A stretch of DNA of 64,000 bases, from contig NZ_FOOW01000001.1 of assembly GCF_900113305.1 (NCBI RefSeq), positions 310,001 through 374,000 of the forward strand. The letters are read 5' to 3'. Source of the stretch: Prevotella sp. KH2C16 (lineage in GTDB: Bacteria > Bacteroidota > Bacteroidia > Bacteroidales > Bacteroidaceae). The translations under genes and the position numbers were made by a program. Below, piece by piece: positions 34,519 to 43,321 of the stretch (position 1 is the stretch's first letter; the number at the start of each line of letters is the position of its first letter). The notes under the pieces were generated by a model. That model searched no databases. It was not told the origin of the DNA and was given only the letters and a program-made list of their open reading frames with translations.

Positions 34519-34899
34519 AGAAATTATATGGTGATGTCTAATGAAAAACCAATTTATATAGCCTCCTCCAGTACATCCTTCTTCCAGCCCTTTCTAATCC
34601 TTATGCTATGTCATTTGGGGTAATATGAAATCCTACGATAAAGCTGGAATGTTTTTTTGTTCATTTGGGTTCGACCAAAGGAAAACTATGTTTTTATATT
34701 GGGAAAACAGGATGGATTGTAAGGGCGGTTGGTTTTTGTGAAGTCATCTTTGTTTTTTCTATTTTTTCATTGTGATTTATTACCATGATAATCTTTCAAT
34801 TTAGTTTTTATTCATGATATGGTAAATAAGTATTGAATCAACCTTTTGCGCAAAAAGATGAGCTTATTCAACTAATTTTCAAGAAATGTAAACCAATTA
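34519..34899. other. AT-rich intergenic stretch without a recognised gene
   Basis: No convincing reading frame, RNA or repeat is seen. A 38-codon frame at 34625-34741 lacks any family signal. The stretch precedes the susC promoter and could contain a regulator-binding region. Confidence 0.5.
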
Positions 34900-34931
34900 T
34901 TTGTAAGATATACGATTTTTCTGTATATTTG
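34900..34931 (+). promoter_or_regulatory. Promoter of susCD
   Basis: TTTG at 34900-34903 and TATATTTG at 34924-34931 are 20 bp apart. The leader is about 195 nt long. Confidence 0.7.
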
Positions 34932-35059
34932 CGAAGTCAGTAAAAAGAAGAAGGCTGCTTTTATAGTAGTACCATGGAAAATGTAGTGTGATTTTTTATT
35001 CAATAACCAGAAAGAATTCTAATTTATATAAAGAACCTAATAATCCACTAAAGAAGAAC

Positions 35060-35089
35060 AGTTACACGGCAGCAGGCTGCCATATAACT
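35060..35089 (+). promoter_or_regulatory. Stable hairpin in the susC leader
   Basis: AGTTA (35060-35064) pairs with TAACT (35085-35089) and GGCAGC (35068-35073) with GCTGCC (35076-35081). The two helices are separated by a 3x3 internal loop. It lies 44 nt before the susC start codon. Confidence 0.6.
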
Positions 35090-35132
35090 ATACTGTGGAA
35101 TCAATATATTATTTAACCTAAAATCGTAATTT

Positions 35133-38100
35133 ATGGATGAGAATTTGAAGAGTCGTTCATTCGGTTTGCCGGAGAGGAGACAGTGGAAGTATCTGTTTGC
35201 CGCCTCTTTGTTCCTGCTGGCTCCAGTATGTGTGTCGGCAGCGGGAAGCTACGCTAATGAGAAAACTGTTGCCCTACAGCAGCAGGCAAAGAAAACAGTT
35301 ACGGGCACGGTCCTCGATGAGACAGGTCAGCCCGTAATGGGAGCTACGGTGGTGGAGAAGGGGCATCCCTCGAATGGAACCATTACCGACATTGACGGAA
35401 AGTTTACATTGCAGATTCGTGAGGGATCCAAGATTTCTGTGAGCTATGTGGGCTACAGATCACAGGATGTAGTTGCGTCCGGTAATTCCGTGGCTGTAAC
35501 CTTGACTCAGGACTCCGAGGCTTTGGATGAGGTAGTTGTGGTGGCTTATGGTACCCAGAAGAAGAAAGATCTGACTGGCTCCATGACCTCTGTAAGACCG
35601 GAAAATGTTCAAGTACAGAATACGACCACTATCACTCGAGCATTGGAAGGTGCAGCACCAGGTATACAAATTGCTGCTGTTGATGGTCAGCCGGGATTCG
35701 ATATGGCCGTACGCATTCGTGGTGTAAGCTCTACGAATGGAAACAGTTCGGCGGCTCTTATTGTAATTGATGGTGTTGCTCAGCAGACCAACTCTGAATG
35801 GGAAAACCCATTAGCTCAGTTGGATCCTAATGACATTGCCTCTATTTCTATTCTAAAAGATGCTGCGTCTACGGCATTGTATGGTTCTCGGGGTGCCAAT
35901 GGCGTTGTCTTGATTACTACCAAGAGTGGACAGAGTGGTAAGGCGAAGATTAACTTCGAGGGCCGTTGGGGATGGAATTCCATCGGCGACTACAATGTCA
36001 ATTCAATAGATAATGCGGCTACCTATTATGAATATGCATGGCAGAGTATTTACAACTCTTATCGCTATGGTGTTAATGGGACGGGCTTGCCCGGCATCGA
36101 TGCTCAGGGATTTCCCTATACGAATTTGAAAAATCCAAATCATACGGATGAAGAAGCGCGCCTGTTTGCCAGTCAGCACTTGTTTGATTACAACAATAGT
36201 GAGACCGACTTCCAAATGAATGTGTTGCGCAATAATATGGCCTATAATCTTCCTGGGGCAATTTACACCAATACAGGATCCGGGACACAGTCAAGTTCCA
36301 CAATGAGTGGAGCCTACTTAATAGACCCTGCTACGGGCCGGCTGAACCCTGCTGCCAAATTGCTTTATAATGATACGGCTAAAGATTTGTTATTCAAACA
36401 TGCTTTTCGTCAGGAATATAATTTGTCGGCAAGTGGTGGAACGGACAAAATGCATTATTATTTCTCTTTGGGATATCAGGACGAACCATCCTATTTGAAG
36501 TATAATGATTTCCGTCGTTACAATGGTCGTGCGAATATGGATGCGCAGTTGTTTGCCTGGTTGAAGGTCGGTGCAAATATTGGTTATTCTAATACAAAGA
36601 CCCATGCGCAGGCAGGACGCTGGGGCCCTCGCCAGATTGGTGCAGCTTCTGGTAATGCAATAATGTATGTAAAAGGATGGACTCCCATAGTTCCTTTGTA
36701 TCAAAGAGATCAAAGTGGAGTTATAATGTATGATGCCCAGGGTGAGCCAATCTTGAATATTGCAAATAAGTCCTATTCTCCTTTAGGTGCAGGAAATGTT
36801 GCTTATTCTGCCTGGACTCGCGATTTTATCTATGAAGCCAAGATCAATCAGGATCGTCAAGATATAGCCTTATGGACAGGCCGTTTATTTGCGGAGTTCT
36901 CTTTTTTGAAATATTTCAAGTTTAACTTGAATTTTAATATGGATGAAACCTATTGGCGCCGTACTCGTTACATGAATAGTATTGCCGGTCGTGGTACACC
37001 AAATGGTGGTATCGGCATCCTAACCTATAGTCGTCGTATCATCAATACGCAACAATTATTATCTTATTCTCAAGATTTTGGAAAGCAACACCATGTGAAT
37101 GCTATGGTTGGCCATGAGTATGAAGACCTTGATAGGAAGGATGTAAATTTTGGATCTGCTTATGAAATGATTCCGGGCTTTTTGATTCCAGGAAACTTTG
37201 TAAGTCGTTATTCTAATATTTCTGCCTTTCCTAATCCGGGATGGTCGTTAGATAAGTTTCGTACGGAATCTTATCTCGGCCGTGTAAATTACAGCTATGC
37301 AGACCGTTATTATGCTTCTGCATCCTTGCGTCGTGATGCATCTTCTAAATTTACCAAAGATAATCGATGGGGTACATTCTGGTCTTTAGGTGCAGGTTGG
37401 AGAATTTCTTCGGAAAACTTTATGGCAGGTACTAAAGAATGGTTGGATAATTTGAAGCTCCGTGTAAGTTATGGTGTTACTGGTAATTCTAATGGTCTAA
37501 CCTCTTATTATCTAAATCATACTTGGAATTATGGTGTCGCAGCATGGCAACCATCTACCAATGGTACGGGCGTTCCTAAAACATTTGTTGTAAATTCTGG
37601 AAATCTTGTGCGTGATGATATTACCTGGGAGAACATCCATCAGTTTGATATAGGTATCGATTTCTCGGTGTTAAATAATCGTATAACGGGTGCCATTGAT
37701 TATTATAATCATCTAACATCAAACTCCCTGTACAATCAAATTGTATCCCCACTGGCAAATGCAGGAAACGAGGAGCTTGCCAAAAACTCGGCGAAACTTC
37801 GTAATGCAGGTATAGAGTTAGAGATAGATGCTGATATCATCCGTACAAAGGACTGGACTTGGAGTGTCGGCTTAAATGGAACCCACTATCGTACTACTCT
37901 GGAAAAGGTTCCTGAGAGTCAAATTCCTTATTGGGATGAAACCATAGATATTCCTAAAGGATGCTGGACAGCTAACAACGAAGCCATGTTAACAGCTGGT
38001 ACTGGTGGAGTTGGTGGCAGAGGTATTTTCTATCTGCGTGGTGAAGGGAAGGATCTTTTCAATCTCTATATGTTTAAATATGCAGGCGTCGACAAAGAAA

Positions 38101-38813
38101 CAGGTTTGCCAATGTACTGGCATCGCGTAACTTACAAGGATGTAACTCCAGACAAAGAAACAGGTGCATATGAGCATAATGGTCGTTACAAGCAGTATAA
38201 ACAAGGAGAAAATGTAAAAACTACGGCTTATGCTGACGCTTCTCGCTATGAAGTAGGTAGGGCAACTCCAGATTTTATGGGAGGTATAACAACATCTCTT
38301 CGCTGGCGAGACATAGATTTAAGTATAGTCGCTGCTTATCAGATTGGCGGAAAGTTCTTTTCGACAGAGTATGGAAATAATTTGTATAAAGGATCTGATC
38401 TTGTACGGCAAAGTATGCCTCCCTCGAATGACCTTGTAGGTAATACTTGGACTCCTAATAATGCAAGTGCTTATTTCCCAATGCAGTGGTTCCAGGGGGA
38501 CGAAAATAATGTTGGAAGCCTTCATTATGACGGAAGTTGCCTGGGAGGCTATAATTACACAGATATGGCGCTATTTGATGCAAGTTATTTCCGCATAAAG
38601 AATATTACGCTAGGCTATACGCTTCCCAAAAATCTTGTAAGGAAGATAGGAGTTACTAAGTTGCGTGCATATGTATCTGCAGATAATGTGTTGTTGTTCT
38701 CCAAGAAGCAGGGGCTCGATCCAACAGCCTCCGTTATTGGCGGTATGGAAGTCCAAGACATGACATATCCTCAGATGCAGACAGTAACAATAGGGGTGAA
38801 TCTGGAATTCTAA
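35133..38813 (+). CDS. SusC/RagA-family TonB-linked outer-membrane transporter
   Basis: A 1226-residue SusC-like protein. After a long N-terminal region with a signal segment (~19-36, YLFAASLFLLAPVCVSAA) comes a CarboxypepD_reg-like domain (~52-130, GTVLDETGQPVMGATVVEKG..SVSYVGYRSQDVVA). The linker LDEVVVVAYGTQKKKDLTGS precedes the plug, and the 22-strand barrel fills the rest, ending VTIGVNLEF with the C-terminal aromatic. Together with SusD it imports oligosaccharides or peptides across the outer membrane, energised by TonB. The first ~450 bp have G+C similar to neighbours, but the rest is clearly AT-richer. No glycoside hydrolase, ECF sigma or hybrid sensor is adjacent, so the ligand is unknown. 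Confidence 0.93.
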   Translation: MDENLKSRSFGLPERRQWKYLFAASLFLLAPVCVSAAGSYANEKTVALQQQAKKTVTGTVLDETGQPVMGATVVEKGHPSNGTITDIDGKFTLQIREGSKISVSYVGYRSQDVVASGNSVAVTLTQDSEALDEVVVVAYGTQKKKDLTGSMTSVRPENVQVQNTTTITRALEGAAPGIQIAAVDGQPGFDMAVRIRGVSSTNGNSSAALIVIDGVAQQTNSEWENPLAQLDPNDIASISILKDAASTALYGSRGANGVVLITTKSGQSGKAKINFEGRWGWNSIGDYNVNSIDNAATYYEYAWQSIYNSYRYGVNGTGLPGIDAQGFPYTNLKNPNHTDEEARLFASQHLFDYNNSETDFQMNVLRNNMAYNLPGAIYTNTGSGTQSSSTMSGAYLIDPATGRLNPAAKLLYNDTAKDLLFKHAFRQEYNLSASGGTDKMHYYFSLGYQDEPSYLKYNDFRRYNGRANMDAQLFAWLKVGANIGYSNTKTHAQAGRWGPRQIGAASGNAIMYVKGWTPIVPLYQRDQSGVIMYDAQGEPILNIANKSYSPLGAGNVAYSAWTRDFIYEAKINQDRQDIALWTGRLFAEFSFLKYFKFNLNFNMDETYWRRTRYMNSIAGRGTPNGGIGILTYSRRIINTQQLLSYSQDFGKQHHVNAMVGHEYEDLDRKDVNFGSAYEMIPGFLIPGNFVSRYSNISAFPNPGWSLDKFRTESYLGRVNYSYADRYYASASLRRDASSKFTKDNRWGTFWSLGAGWRISSENFMAGTKEWLDNLKLRVSYGVTGNSNGLTSYYLNHTWNYGVAAWQPSTNGTGVPKTFVVNSGNLVRDDITWENIHQFDIGIDFSVLNNRITGAIDYYNHLTSNSLYNQIVSPLANAGNEELAKNSAKLRNAGIELEIDADIIRTKDWTWSVGLNGTHYRTTLEKVPESQIPYWDETIDIPKGCWTANNEAMLTAGTGGVGGRGIFYLRGEGKDLFNLYMFKYAGVDKETGLPMYWHRVTYKDVTPDKETGAYEHNGRYKQYKQGENVKTTAYADASRYEVGRATPDFMGGITTSLRWRDIDLSIVAAYQIGGKFFSTEYGNNLYKGSDLVRQSMPPSNDLVGNTWTPNNASAYFPMQWFQGDENNVGSLHYDGSCLGGYNYTDMALFDASYFRIKNITLGYTLPKNLVRKIGVTKLRAYVSADNVLLFSKKQGLDPTASVIGGMEVQDMTYPQMQTVTIGVNLEF

Positions 38814-38832
38814 TGATTAAATATAAAGAAAG

Positions 38833-40479
38833 ATGAAAAAGATATATAGAAATATAATAGCTTTTGCAGTTCTTGGATTATCTTTTACAGCTTGCAGTTC
38901 CCGTCTGGATGTTACAGATCCTAATAAGTTTACAGACGAAGAAATTGATAAGTACAAGGGAGAGTCTGATGAAAATACGAAAAGAGTATTAGGAGGTATG
39001 GTTAATGTTATGCCTAACTATGTAAATCTTTACGATGCAAAAATGAATAGAGGATATTCTAATGACAATGCTTATGAGTCCTCATTTGAACTGAGGCGCT
39101 TCATACAGTCAGGGGATGTCGTGGAAGGACGAGAAAGTAATAAGGGAAGTTACACCTTATTCTATCAGAATCATGATAATTTGCCATATTGGGAAGACGA
39201 CCAGATAGAGCAGAATTATGGCTACTATATGGGACCTGTGTTAAAAATCGCAGCAGCAATGAAACCTTTGGATTGGCTTAGAGATCCTAAGACCCCATTG
39301 CAAAAAGGTTATAAGGCATGCTGTCTTACCATTAAAGCAATGGGATACATGCAATTAATGGAACGCTGGACAGATTTGCAAGATGTTACTTCAGATACGA
39401 AGCAAGGCTGGCCTATCTATAATAAGTATGCATACAATGCACCAGTGCCTCCACTGTCTGTAAAAGAAACTTGGAATTGGCTGAAAGACTCCTTGAAATA
39501 TGCAGTGGAGTGTTTTAAGGCTTCTGATATCGGAGACGGAGGTTATACTATCGGTAATGATGGCGATAAAATACATGATATAGATTGTGCTGTTGCCCAA
39601 TATTTTCGTGCTCGTGTTGCCTTGGATATGAAAGACTGGCCTACGGCAATAGAAGCTGCTAGTGATTTATTAAGTCATTATCCTAATTTCATTGAGGCAA
39701 AAGACTATGGAATGAATGAAGCCCTACTCCCATCTGTTGCTAAACGCGACAAGGCTAAGGGATGGACGGGTACAGACTATAATGCAGAGAAGAATGCATT
39801 CTATAATCTAGAGAAAAATCCTGAGGCTATTTTTGGGGAGGCAAGAGGTGCGACTTCCAGGTATTGGAGTAATTTTAACACATTGAAGAACACTCTAAGT
39901 GGATGTTATCAGATAGACCAGAATCTGTATCATGCGATGTCTGACAATGACTGCCGTAAGGCTTGCTTCCTCTCAAAGGCGTTTAGGAATTATTCTATTT
40001 ATTCTTATGAGAATGGAGATTCTATATGGTATACCTACGATATACCAGCATATACCAACTTGAAATGGGCCGCATCTTCGGCTATTGGTTATACAAATCA
40101 TGCTAACCATTCAAGTGTGTCTGATTTTATTTACTATCGTTCGTCTGCGGTTCTATTGATGCTTGCAGAGGCTTATGCTCAAAGTGGGCAAGATATGCAG
40201 GCAAAGGCAACACTAAATAAATTATTAGCGGCACGCACCTTGCCCGATAAGCCAATAATGACTTGCGACAATACAATGGCTGGCATGTCAACTTTGGATA
40301 TGGTAAAACTTCAATGGCGCATTGAAATGTGGGGTGAAGGCGACTGGGCTTTCTTCAACCAAAAGCGTTGGGGAACAGCTCCTGCTCGTGGTGCTAACCA
40401 TTGGAGCACAAAACCGATCTCTCACTATACTTGGGAAATACCCCAGCAGGAACGACAAGGGAATCCATATTGGAATTAA
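38833..40479 (+). CDS. SusD/RagB-family nutrient-binding outer-membrane lipoprotein
   Basis: A 548-residue surface lipoprotein forming the lid on the SusC barrel. The signal peptide MKKIYRNIIAFAVLGLSFTAC ends at a lipobox (FTAC, Cys21). TPR-like helices follow (e.g. YKACCLTIKAMGYMQLMERW, YFRARVALDMKDWPTAIEAASDLLSHYP), and the family C-terminus FYYRSSAVLLMLAEAYAQSGQDMQAKATLNKLLAARTLP then RIEMWGEGDWAFFNQKRWG is clear. It begins 19 bp after susC and shares its AT-rich composition, so both were probably acquired together. Confidence 0.93.
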   Translation: MKKIYRNIIAFAVLGLSFTACSSRLDVTDPNKFTDEEIDKYKGESDENTKRVLGGMVNVMPNYVNLYDAKMNRGYSNDNAYESSFELRRFIQSGDVVEGRESNKGSYTLFYQNHDNLPYWEDDQIEQNYGYYMGPVLKIAAAMKPLDWLRDPKTPLQKGYKACCLTIKAMGYMQLMERWTDLQDVTSDTKQGWPIYNKYAYNAPVPPLSVKETWNWLKDSLKYAVECFKASDIGDGGYTIGNDGDKIHDIDCAVAQYFRARVALDMKDWPTAIEAASDLLSHYPNFIEAKDYGMNEALLPSVAKRDKAKGWTGTDYNAEKNAFYNLEKNPEAIFGEARGATSRYWSNFNTLKNTLSGCYQIDQNLYHAMSDNDCRKACFLSKAFRNYSIYSYENGDSIWYTYDIPAYTNLKWAASSAIGYTNHANHSSVSDFIYYRSSAVLLMLAEAYAQSGQDMQAKATLNKLLAARTLPDKPIMTCDNTMAGMSTLDMVKLQWRIEMWGEGDWAFFNQKRWGTAPARGANHWSTKPISHYTWEIPQQERQGNPYWN

Positions 40480-40576
40480 AAAATATGGAGTTGTTATTCA
40501 AAAAAAGACAATGTCTTAAAATAGATTTTGAGGACTAAACAATATTGGACTTTTAATAAGTGGGCTCGGTTTTGTA

Positions 40577-40610
40577 CCGGGCTCATTTTATCTAAGCCCG
40601 GAAGGCTTTT
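40577..40610 (+). terminator. Terminator of susCD
   Basis: CCGGGCT (40577-40583) pairs with AGCCCGG (40595-40601). An alternative inner hairpin AAGCC-CGGA-AGGCTT ends in a T-run. Confidence 0.5.
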
Positions 40611-40650
40611 ATGGATACATAGTCCAAGGTGTGTAAATAAACAAGAATAA

Positions 40651-40680
40651 CCCCCGAAGGTGATTCATCACCTTCGGGGG
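40651..40680. terminator. Strong, nearly symmetric terminator downstream of HU (and after susD)
   Basis: CCCCCGAAGGTGA pairs perfectly with TCACCTTCGGGGG around TTCA, a 13-bp stem. It can work for the HU gene on the minus strand and may also block read-through from susD. Confidence 0.75.
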
Positions 40681-40718
40681 TATTTCAAACAGTTCCTGAT
40701 TCGAAGCTGTCCTTGTAA

Positions 40719-40991
40719 TTACTTAACAGCGTCAGCTAATTCCGCACCAGCCTTGAACTTGGCAACCTTCTTTGCAGCAATCTTAATCTTTGCCTTGGTA
40801 GCAGGATTGATGCCCTCGCGAGAAGGACGCTTTGCTACTGCGAATGTTCCGAAACCTACGAGCTGTACCTTATCACCGGCAACCAGAGCTTCCTTGATGG
40901 CCTCTGTGGTAGCATCCAATGCTTTCTTTGCATCTACCTTGCTTAAACCTGCAACTTCTGCAATCTTTGCAACTAATTCTGACTTGTTCAT
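40719..40991 (-). CDS. HU-family DNA-binding protein
   Basis: A 90-residue histone-like protein. The N-terminal helices (MNKSELVAKIAEVAGLSKVDAKKALDATTEAI) and the DNA-binding arm (VGFGTFAVAKRPSREGINPATKAKIKIAAKKVAKFKAG) are typical of HU/IHF. The arm tip has the GINPAT motif with Pro-like intercalation residue. It bends DNA without strong sequence preference and compacts the nucleoid. A well-spaced promoter (TTTG, 19 bp, TATATTTG) and strong terminator make it a separate, probably highly expressed unit. Confidence 0.96.
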   Translation of the reverse strand: MNKSELVAKIAEVAGLSKVDAKKALDATTEAIKEALVAGDKVQLVGFGTFAVAKRPSREGINPATKAKIKIAAKKVAKFKAGAELADAVK

Positions 40992-41042
40992 AATTTTGAT
41001 TTATTAAATGATTAATTAATGATTAGATGTCATATTTCTGCA

Positions 41043-41073
41043 CAAATATAAGTTAAAGATTTTAGAAAACAAA
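41043..41073 (-). promoter_or_regulatory. Promoter of the HU gene
   Basis: On the minus strand TTTG (41073-41070) and TATATTTG (41050-41043) are 19 bp apart; the leader is about 46 nt. Confidence 0.7.
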
Positions 41074-41155
41074 CAAAAAATCAAGAAAAATCAAGAATTT
41101 CTCGAAAAAAAGGCGTTTGAAATATCTTTTTATGCTGATTACGGGATATTTTTTG

Positions 41156-41163
41156 TATTTTTG
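41156..41163 (+). promoter_or_regulatory. -7 element of the rhomboid gene
   Basis: TATTTTTG matches TAnnTTTG, 42 bp before the start codon; no clear -33. Confidence 0.45.
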
Positions 41164-41205
41164 TTGCTGTTTTTAGTGTTTGATGATTAAACGAAATTAC
41201 TCTAT

Positions 41206-42120
41206 ATGCGGAATATACCTTTAGTAACAAGGAACTTGCTTATCCTCAATGTATTGATGTTTTTAGTAACATTGATGTATGGGACGAACGCCAGCGGGGG
41301 ATTCATCCTCAATGATATTTTGGGGCTGCATTTCTTTATGGCGTCTGATTTCCATGTTTATCAGTTGTTCACCTATATGTTCATGCATGGTGGATGGGGA
41401 CACATTTTCTTTAATATGTTTGCCCTGTGGATGTTTGGTATGGTCGTGGAAAGGGTATGGGGTCCCAAAAAGTTTCTTTTCTATTATATTTCCTGTGGCC
41501 TGGGCGCGGGGCTAATGCAGGAACTGGCACAGTATGGCACCTATTTGGTTGAGAATCTTCCCGCTTATCAATATGTTGTTACTGAATATGGACAGCGTAT
41601 TGCCATGGGAAACTATTTAAATCTTTGGACCACGGTGGGAGCTTCGGGTGCGGTATATGGCATCCTGCTGGCTTTTGGTATGATATTTCCTGAGGAAAGA
41701 ATCTTCATTTTCCCTTTGCCGGTTCCCATCAAAGGTAAATGGTTTGTACTTTTGTATGCGGGTATAGAGCTTGTGTCAGCCTTTGCCTCTCAGGGCGACG
41801 GCGTGGCTCACTTGGCTCATCTGGGAGGTATGCTTTTCGGATTTCTGATGATTCTTTATTGGAAGAAGCATCCCACGGCAGGGTATGGTCGTTCGAATGG
41901 GGAGAGAATCTTTGACAGCATGCGTGCCAAGTGGGAACAAAGGACTCATAAAAAATCAGGGAACACAGCTGCGAGGACTGATTCCGATCAGGATTATAAT
42001 GCGCGGAAAAAGAAGGATCAGGAAGAGATAGACCATATATTGGACAAGATTCGCAAGAGCGGCTACGATAGCTTGACAAGTGAAGAGAAGCAGAAGCTTT
42101 TCGACCATAGCAACCGATAA
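41206..42120 (+). CDS. Rhomboid-family intramembrane serine protease
   Basis: A 304-residue polytopic protease. The family elements are HGGWGHIFFNMFALWMFG (HxxxxHxxxN region, ~residues 64-81), the catalytic serine in GASGAVYGIL (~145-154), and the catalytic histidine in VAHLAHLGGMLFGF (~200-213). The C-terminal ~75 residues are polar and charged (KKHPTAGYGRSNGERIFD to KQKLFDHSNR) and probably cytoplasmic, with EEIDHILDKIRKSGYDSLTSEEKQKL resembling the DUF6576 tail often found on Bacteroidetes rhomboids. Substrates are unknown. The stop overlaps the next start (TAATG). Confidence 0.92.
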   Translation: MRNIPLVTRNLLILNVLMFLVTLMYGTNASGGFILNDILGLHFFMASDFHVYQLFTYMFMHGGWGHIFFNMFALWMFGMVVERVWGPKKFLFYYISCGLGAGLMQELAQYGTYLVENLPAYQYVVTEYGQRIAMGNYLNLWTTVGASGAVYGILLAFGMIFPEERIFIFPLPVPIKGKWFVLLYAGIELVSAFASQGDGVAHLAHLGGMLFGFLMILYWKKHPTAGYGRSNGERIFDSMRAKWEQRTHKKSGNTAARTDSDQDYNARKKKDQEEIDHILDKIRKSGYDSLTSEEKQKLFDHSNR

Positions 42121-43214
42121 TGTTTAAGCAAATCAAAAAGTTTGCACTGCAGATGGTGGCAGGTGCTAATATAGCCACCCTTCTGGTAATGTTGTTAGTT
42201 GGATATTCGGGTCATCTGAATCCTGTCAGTCATGCCTCGTTGTCAAATATCAATTTAGCCTTTCCAGTCTTTTTACTTCTCAATCTTGCTTTTTTAATCT
42301 TTTGGATAATCTTCAAACTGAAATATGCGTTGATACCAATCATGGGATTTATCCTTTGCTATCAGCCCGTCCGGGCTTATTTTCCGCTGAACATCTCGCG
42401 AGAAGTGCCGGATGAGAGCATAAAAGTGCTGTCGTATAATGTGTGGAATTTTGCAGATTGGGAAGACCAGAGCCAGGGTAATCCCATCATACAGTATATT
42501 GCAGACCAGAAGGCAGACATTGTCTGTCTGCAAGAAGCTTCATGCACTCCGAAGACTCGGGCCGACTTAGATAGGATTATAGGAGGTATGTATGAGTATT
42601 CTGACACATCCTGCATGAAGAAAGGGGAAAATATACTTGCAATTTACAGTCGTTATCCTGTTGTCCACAAGGAGAAAATCGTTTACGAGTCAGTAGGGAA
42701 CCATTCTGCAGCATTCACCTTGAACATACACGGAGAGAATGTGGTCGTGGTTAATAACCATTTGGAAACTATGGGACTTTCGGCTACAGACAAGGCAAAC
42801 TTCAAAATGATGATGAAGGGAAAAATGGGTGGCGACAGTGCCAAGCACGAGTCATACCGCCTCATAGACAAGCTTTCTGCTGCTGCGAAGATTCGTGCCC
42901 CCCAGGCAGAGGCCGTCAGACGGTTCATCAAGAAGCACAACTATCAGAGTATTATTTGTGTGGGCGACTTCAACGACTCTCCGCTTTCGTATACTCATAA
43001 CACGATAGCCGAAGACCTTGTAGACTGTTATATTGCTTCGGGGAATGGGCCGGGTATCAGTTATCACAACTCTGGCTTCTATGTAAGAATTGACAATATC
43101 ATGTGTTCAGACGACTGGAAGCCTTATGGTTGCAAAGTTGACGATAAAATTGCCACAAGCGACCATTATCCCATATATTGCTGGCTAAAAAGACGGCCAA
43201 ACCTTAAAAAATGA
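42120..43214 (+). CDS. Endonuclease/exonuclease/phosphatase-family protein with N-terminal membrane anchor
   Basis: A 364-residue protein. About three N-terminal helices (~10-90; VAGANIATLLVMLLVGYSG, FPVFLLLNLAFLIFWIIF, YALIPIMGFILCYQPVRAYF) anchor an EEP domain. The catalytic signatures are VLSYNVWNF, IVCLQEA (metal Glu), ENVVVVNNHLET (His), VGDFNDSPLS (Asp/Asn) and ATSDHYPIYCWL (final His). EEP enzymes cleave phosphodiesters in nucleic acids, lipids or sugars. The membrane anchor with an outward or inward domain makes a phospholipid or nucleotide substrate equally possible. It is translationally coupled to the rhomboid gene. Confidence 0.87.
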   Translation: MFKQIKKFALQMVAGANIATLLVMLLVGYSGHLNPVSHASLSNINLAFPVFLLLNLAFLIFWIIFKLKYALIPIMGFILCYQPVRAYFPLNISREVPDESIKVLSYNVWNFADWEDQSQGNPIIQYIADQKADIVCLQEASCTPKTRADLDRIIGGMYEYSDTSCMKKGENILAIYSRYPVVHKEKIVYESVGNHSAAFTLNIHGENVVVVNNHLETMGLSATDKANFKMMMKGKMGGDSAKHESYRLIDKLSAAAKIRAPQAEAVRRFIKKHNYQSIICVGDFNDSPLSYTHNTIAEDLVDCYIASGNGPGISYHNSGFYVRIDNIMCSDDWKPYGCKVDDKIATSDHYPIYCWLKRRPNLKK

Positions 43215-43255
43215 AGAATAATGGCTTAAAATTTTCCTAAATATGAAAATTTGCT

Positions 43256-43263
43256 TATCTTTG
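43256..43263 (+). promoter_or_regulatory. -7 element of secDF
   Basis: TATCTTTG matches TAnnTTTG, 58 bp before the start; only a partial -33. Confidence 0.5.
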
Positions 43264-43321
43264 CATGTCTTATGACAATTGAAAAAGAGAAACAAAATAA
43301 ATTAAATAAATAAAACAAAAA

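Noticed and set aside
34625..34741. 38-codon frame between tRNA-Gln and susC
   Set aside because: No family resemblance, no ribosome-binding signal or promoter placed for it; likely chance.
35133..40479. Complete polysaccharide utilisation locus
   Set aside because: Only susC and susD are present; HU, rhomboid and tRNA genes flank them, and GH92 and GH31 lie 10-23 kb away with their own promoters.
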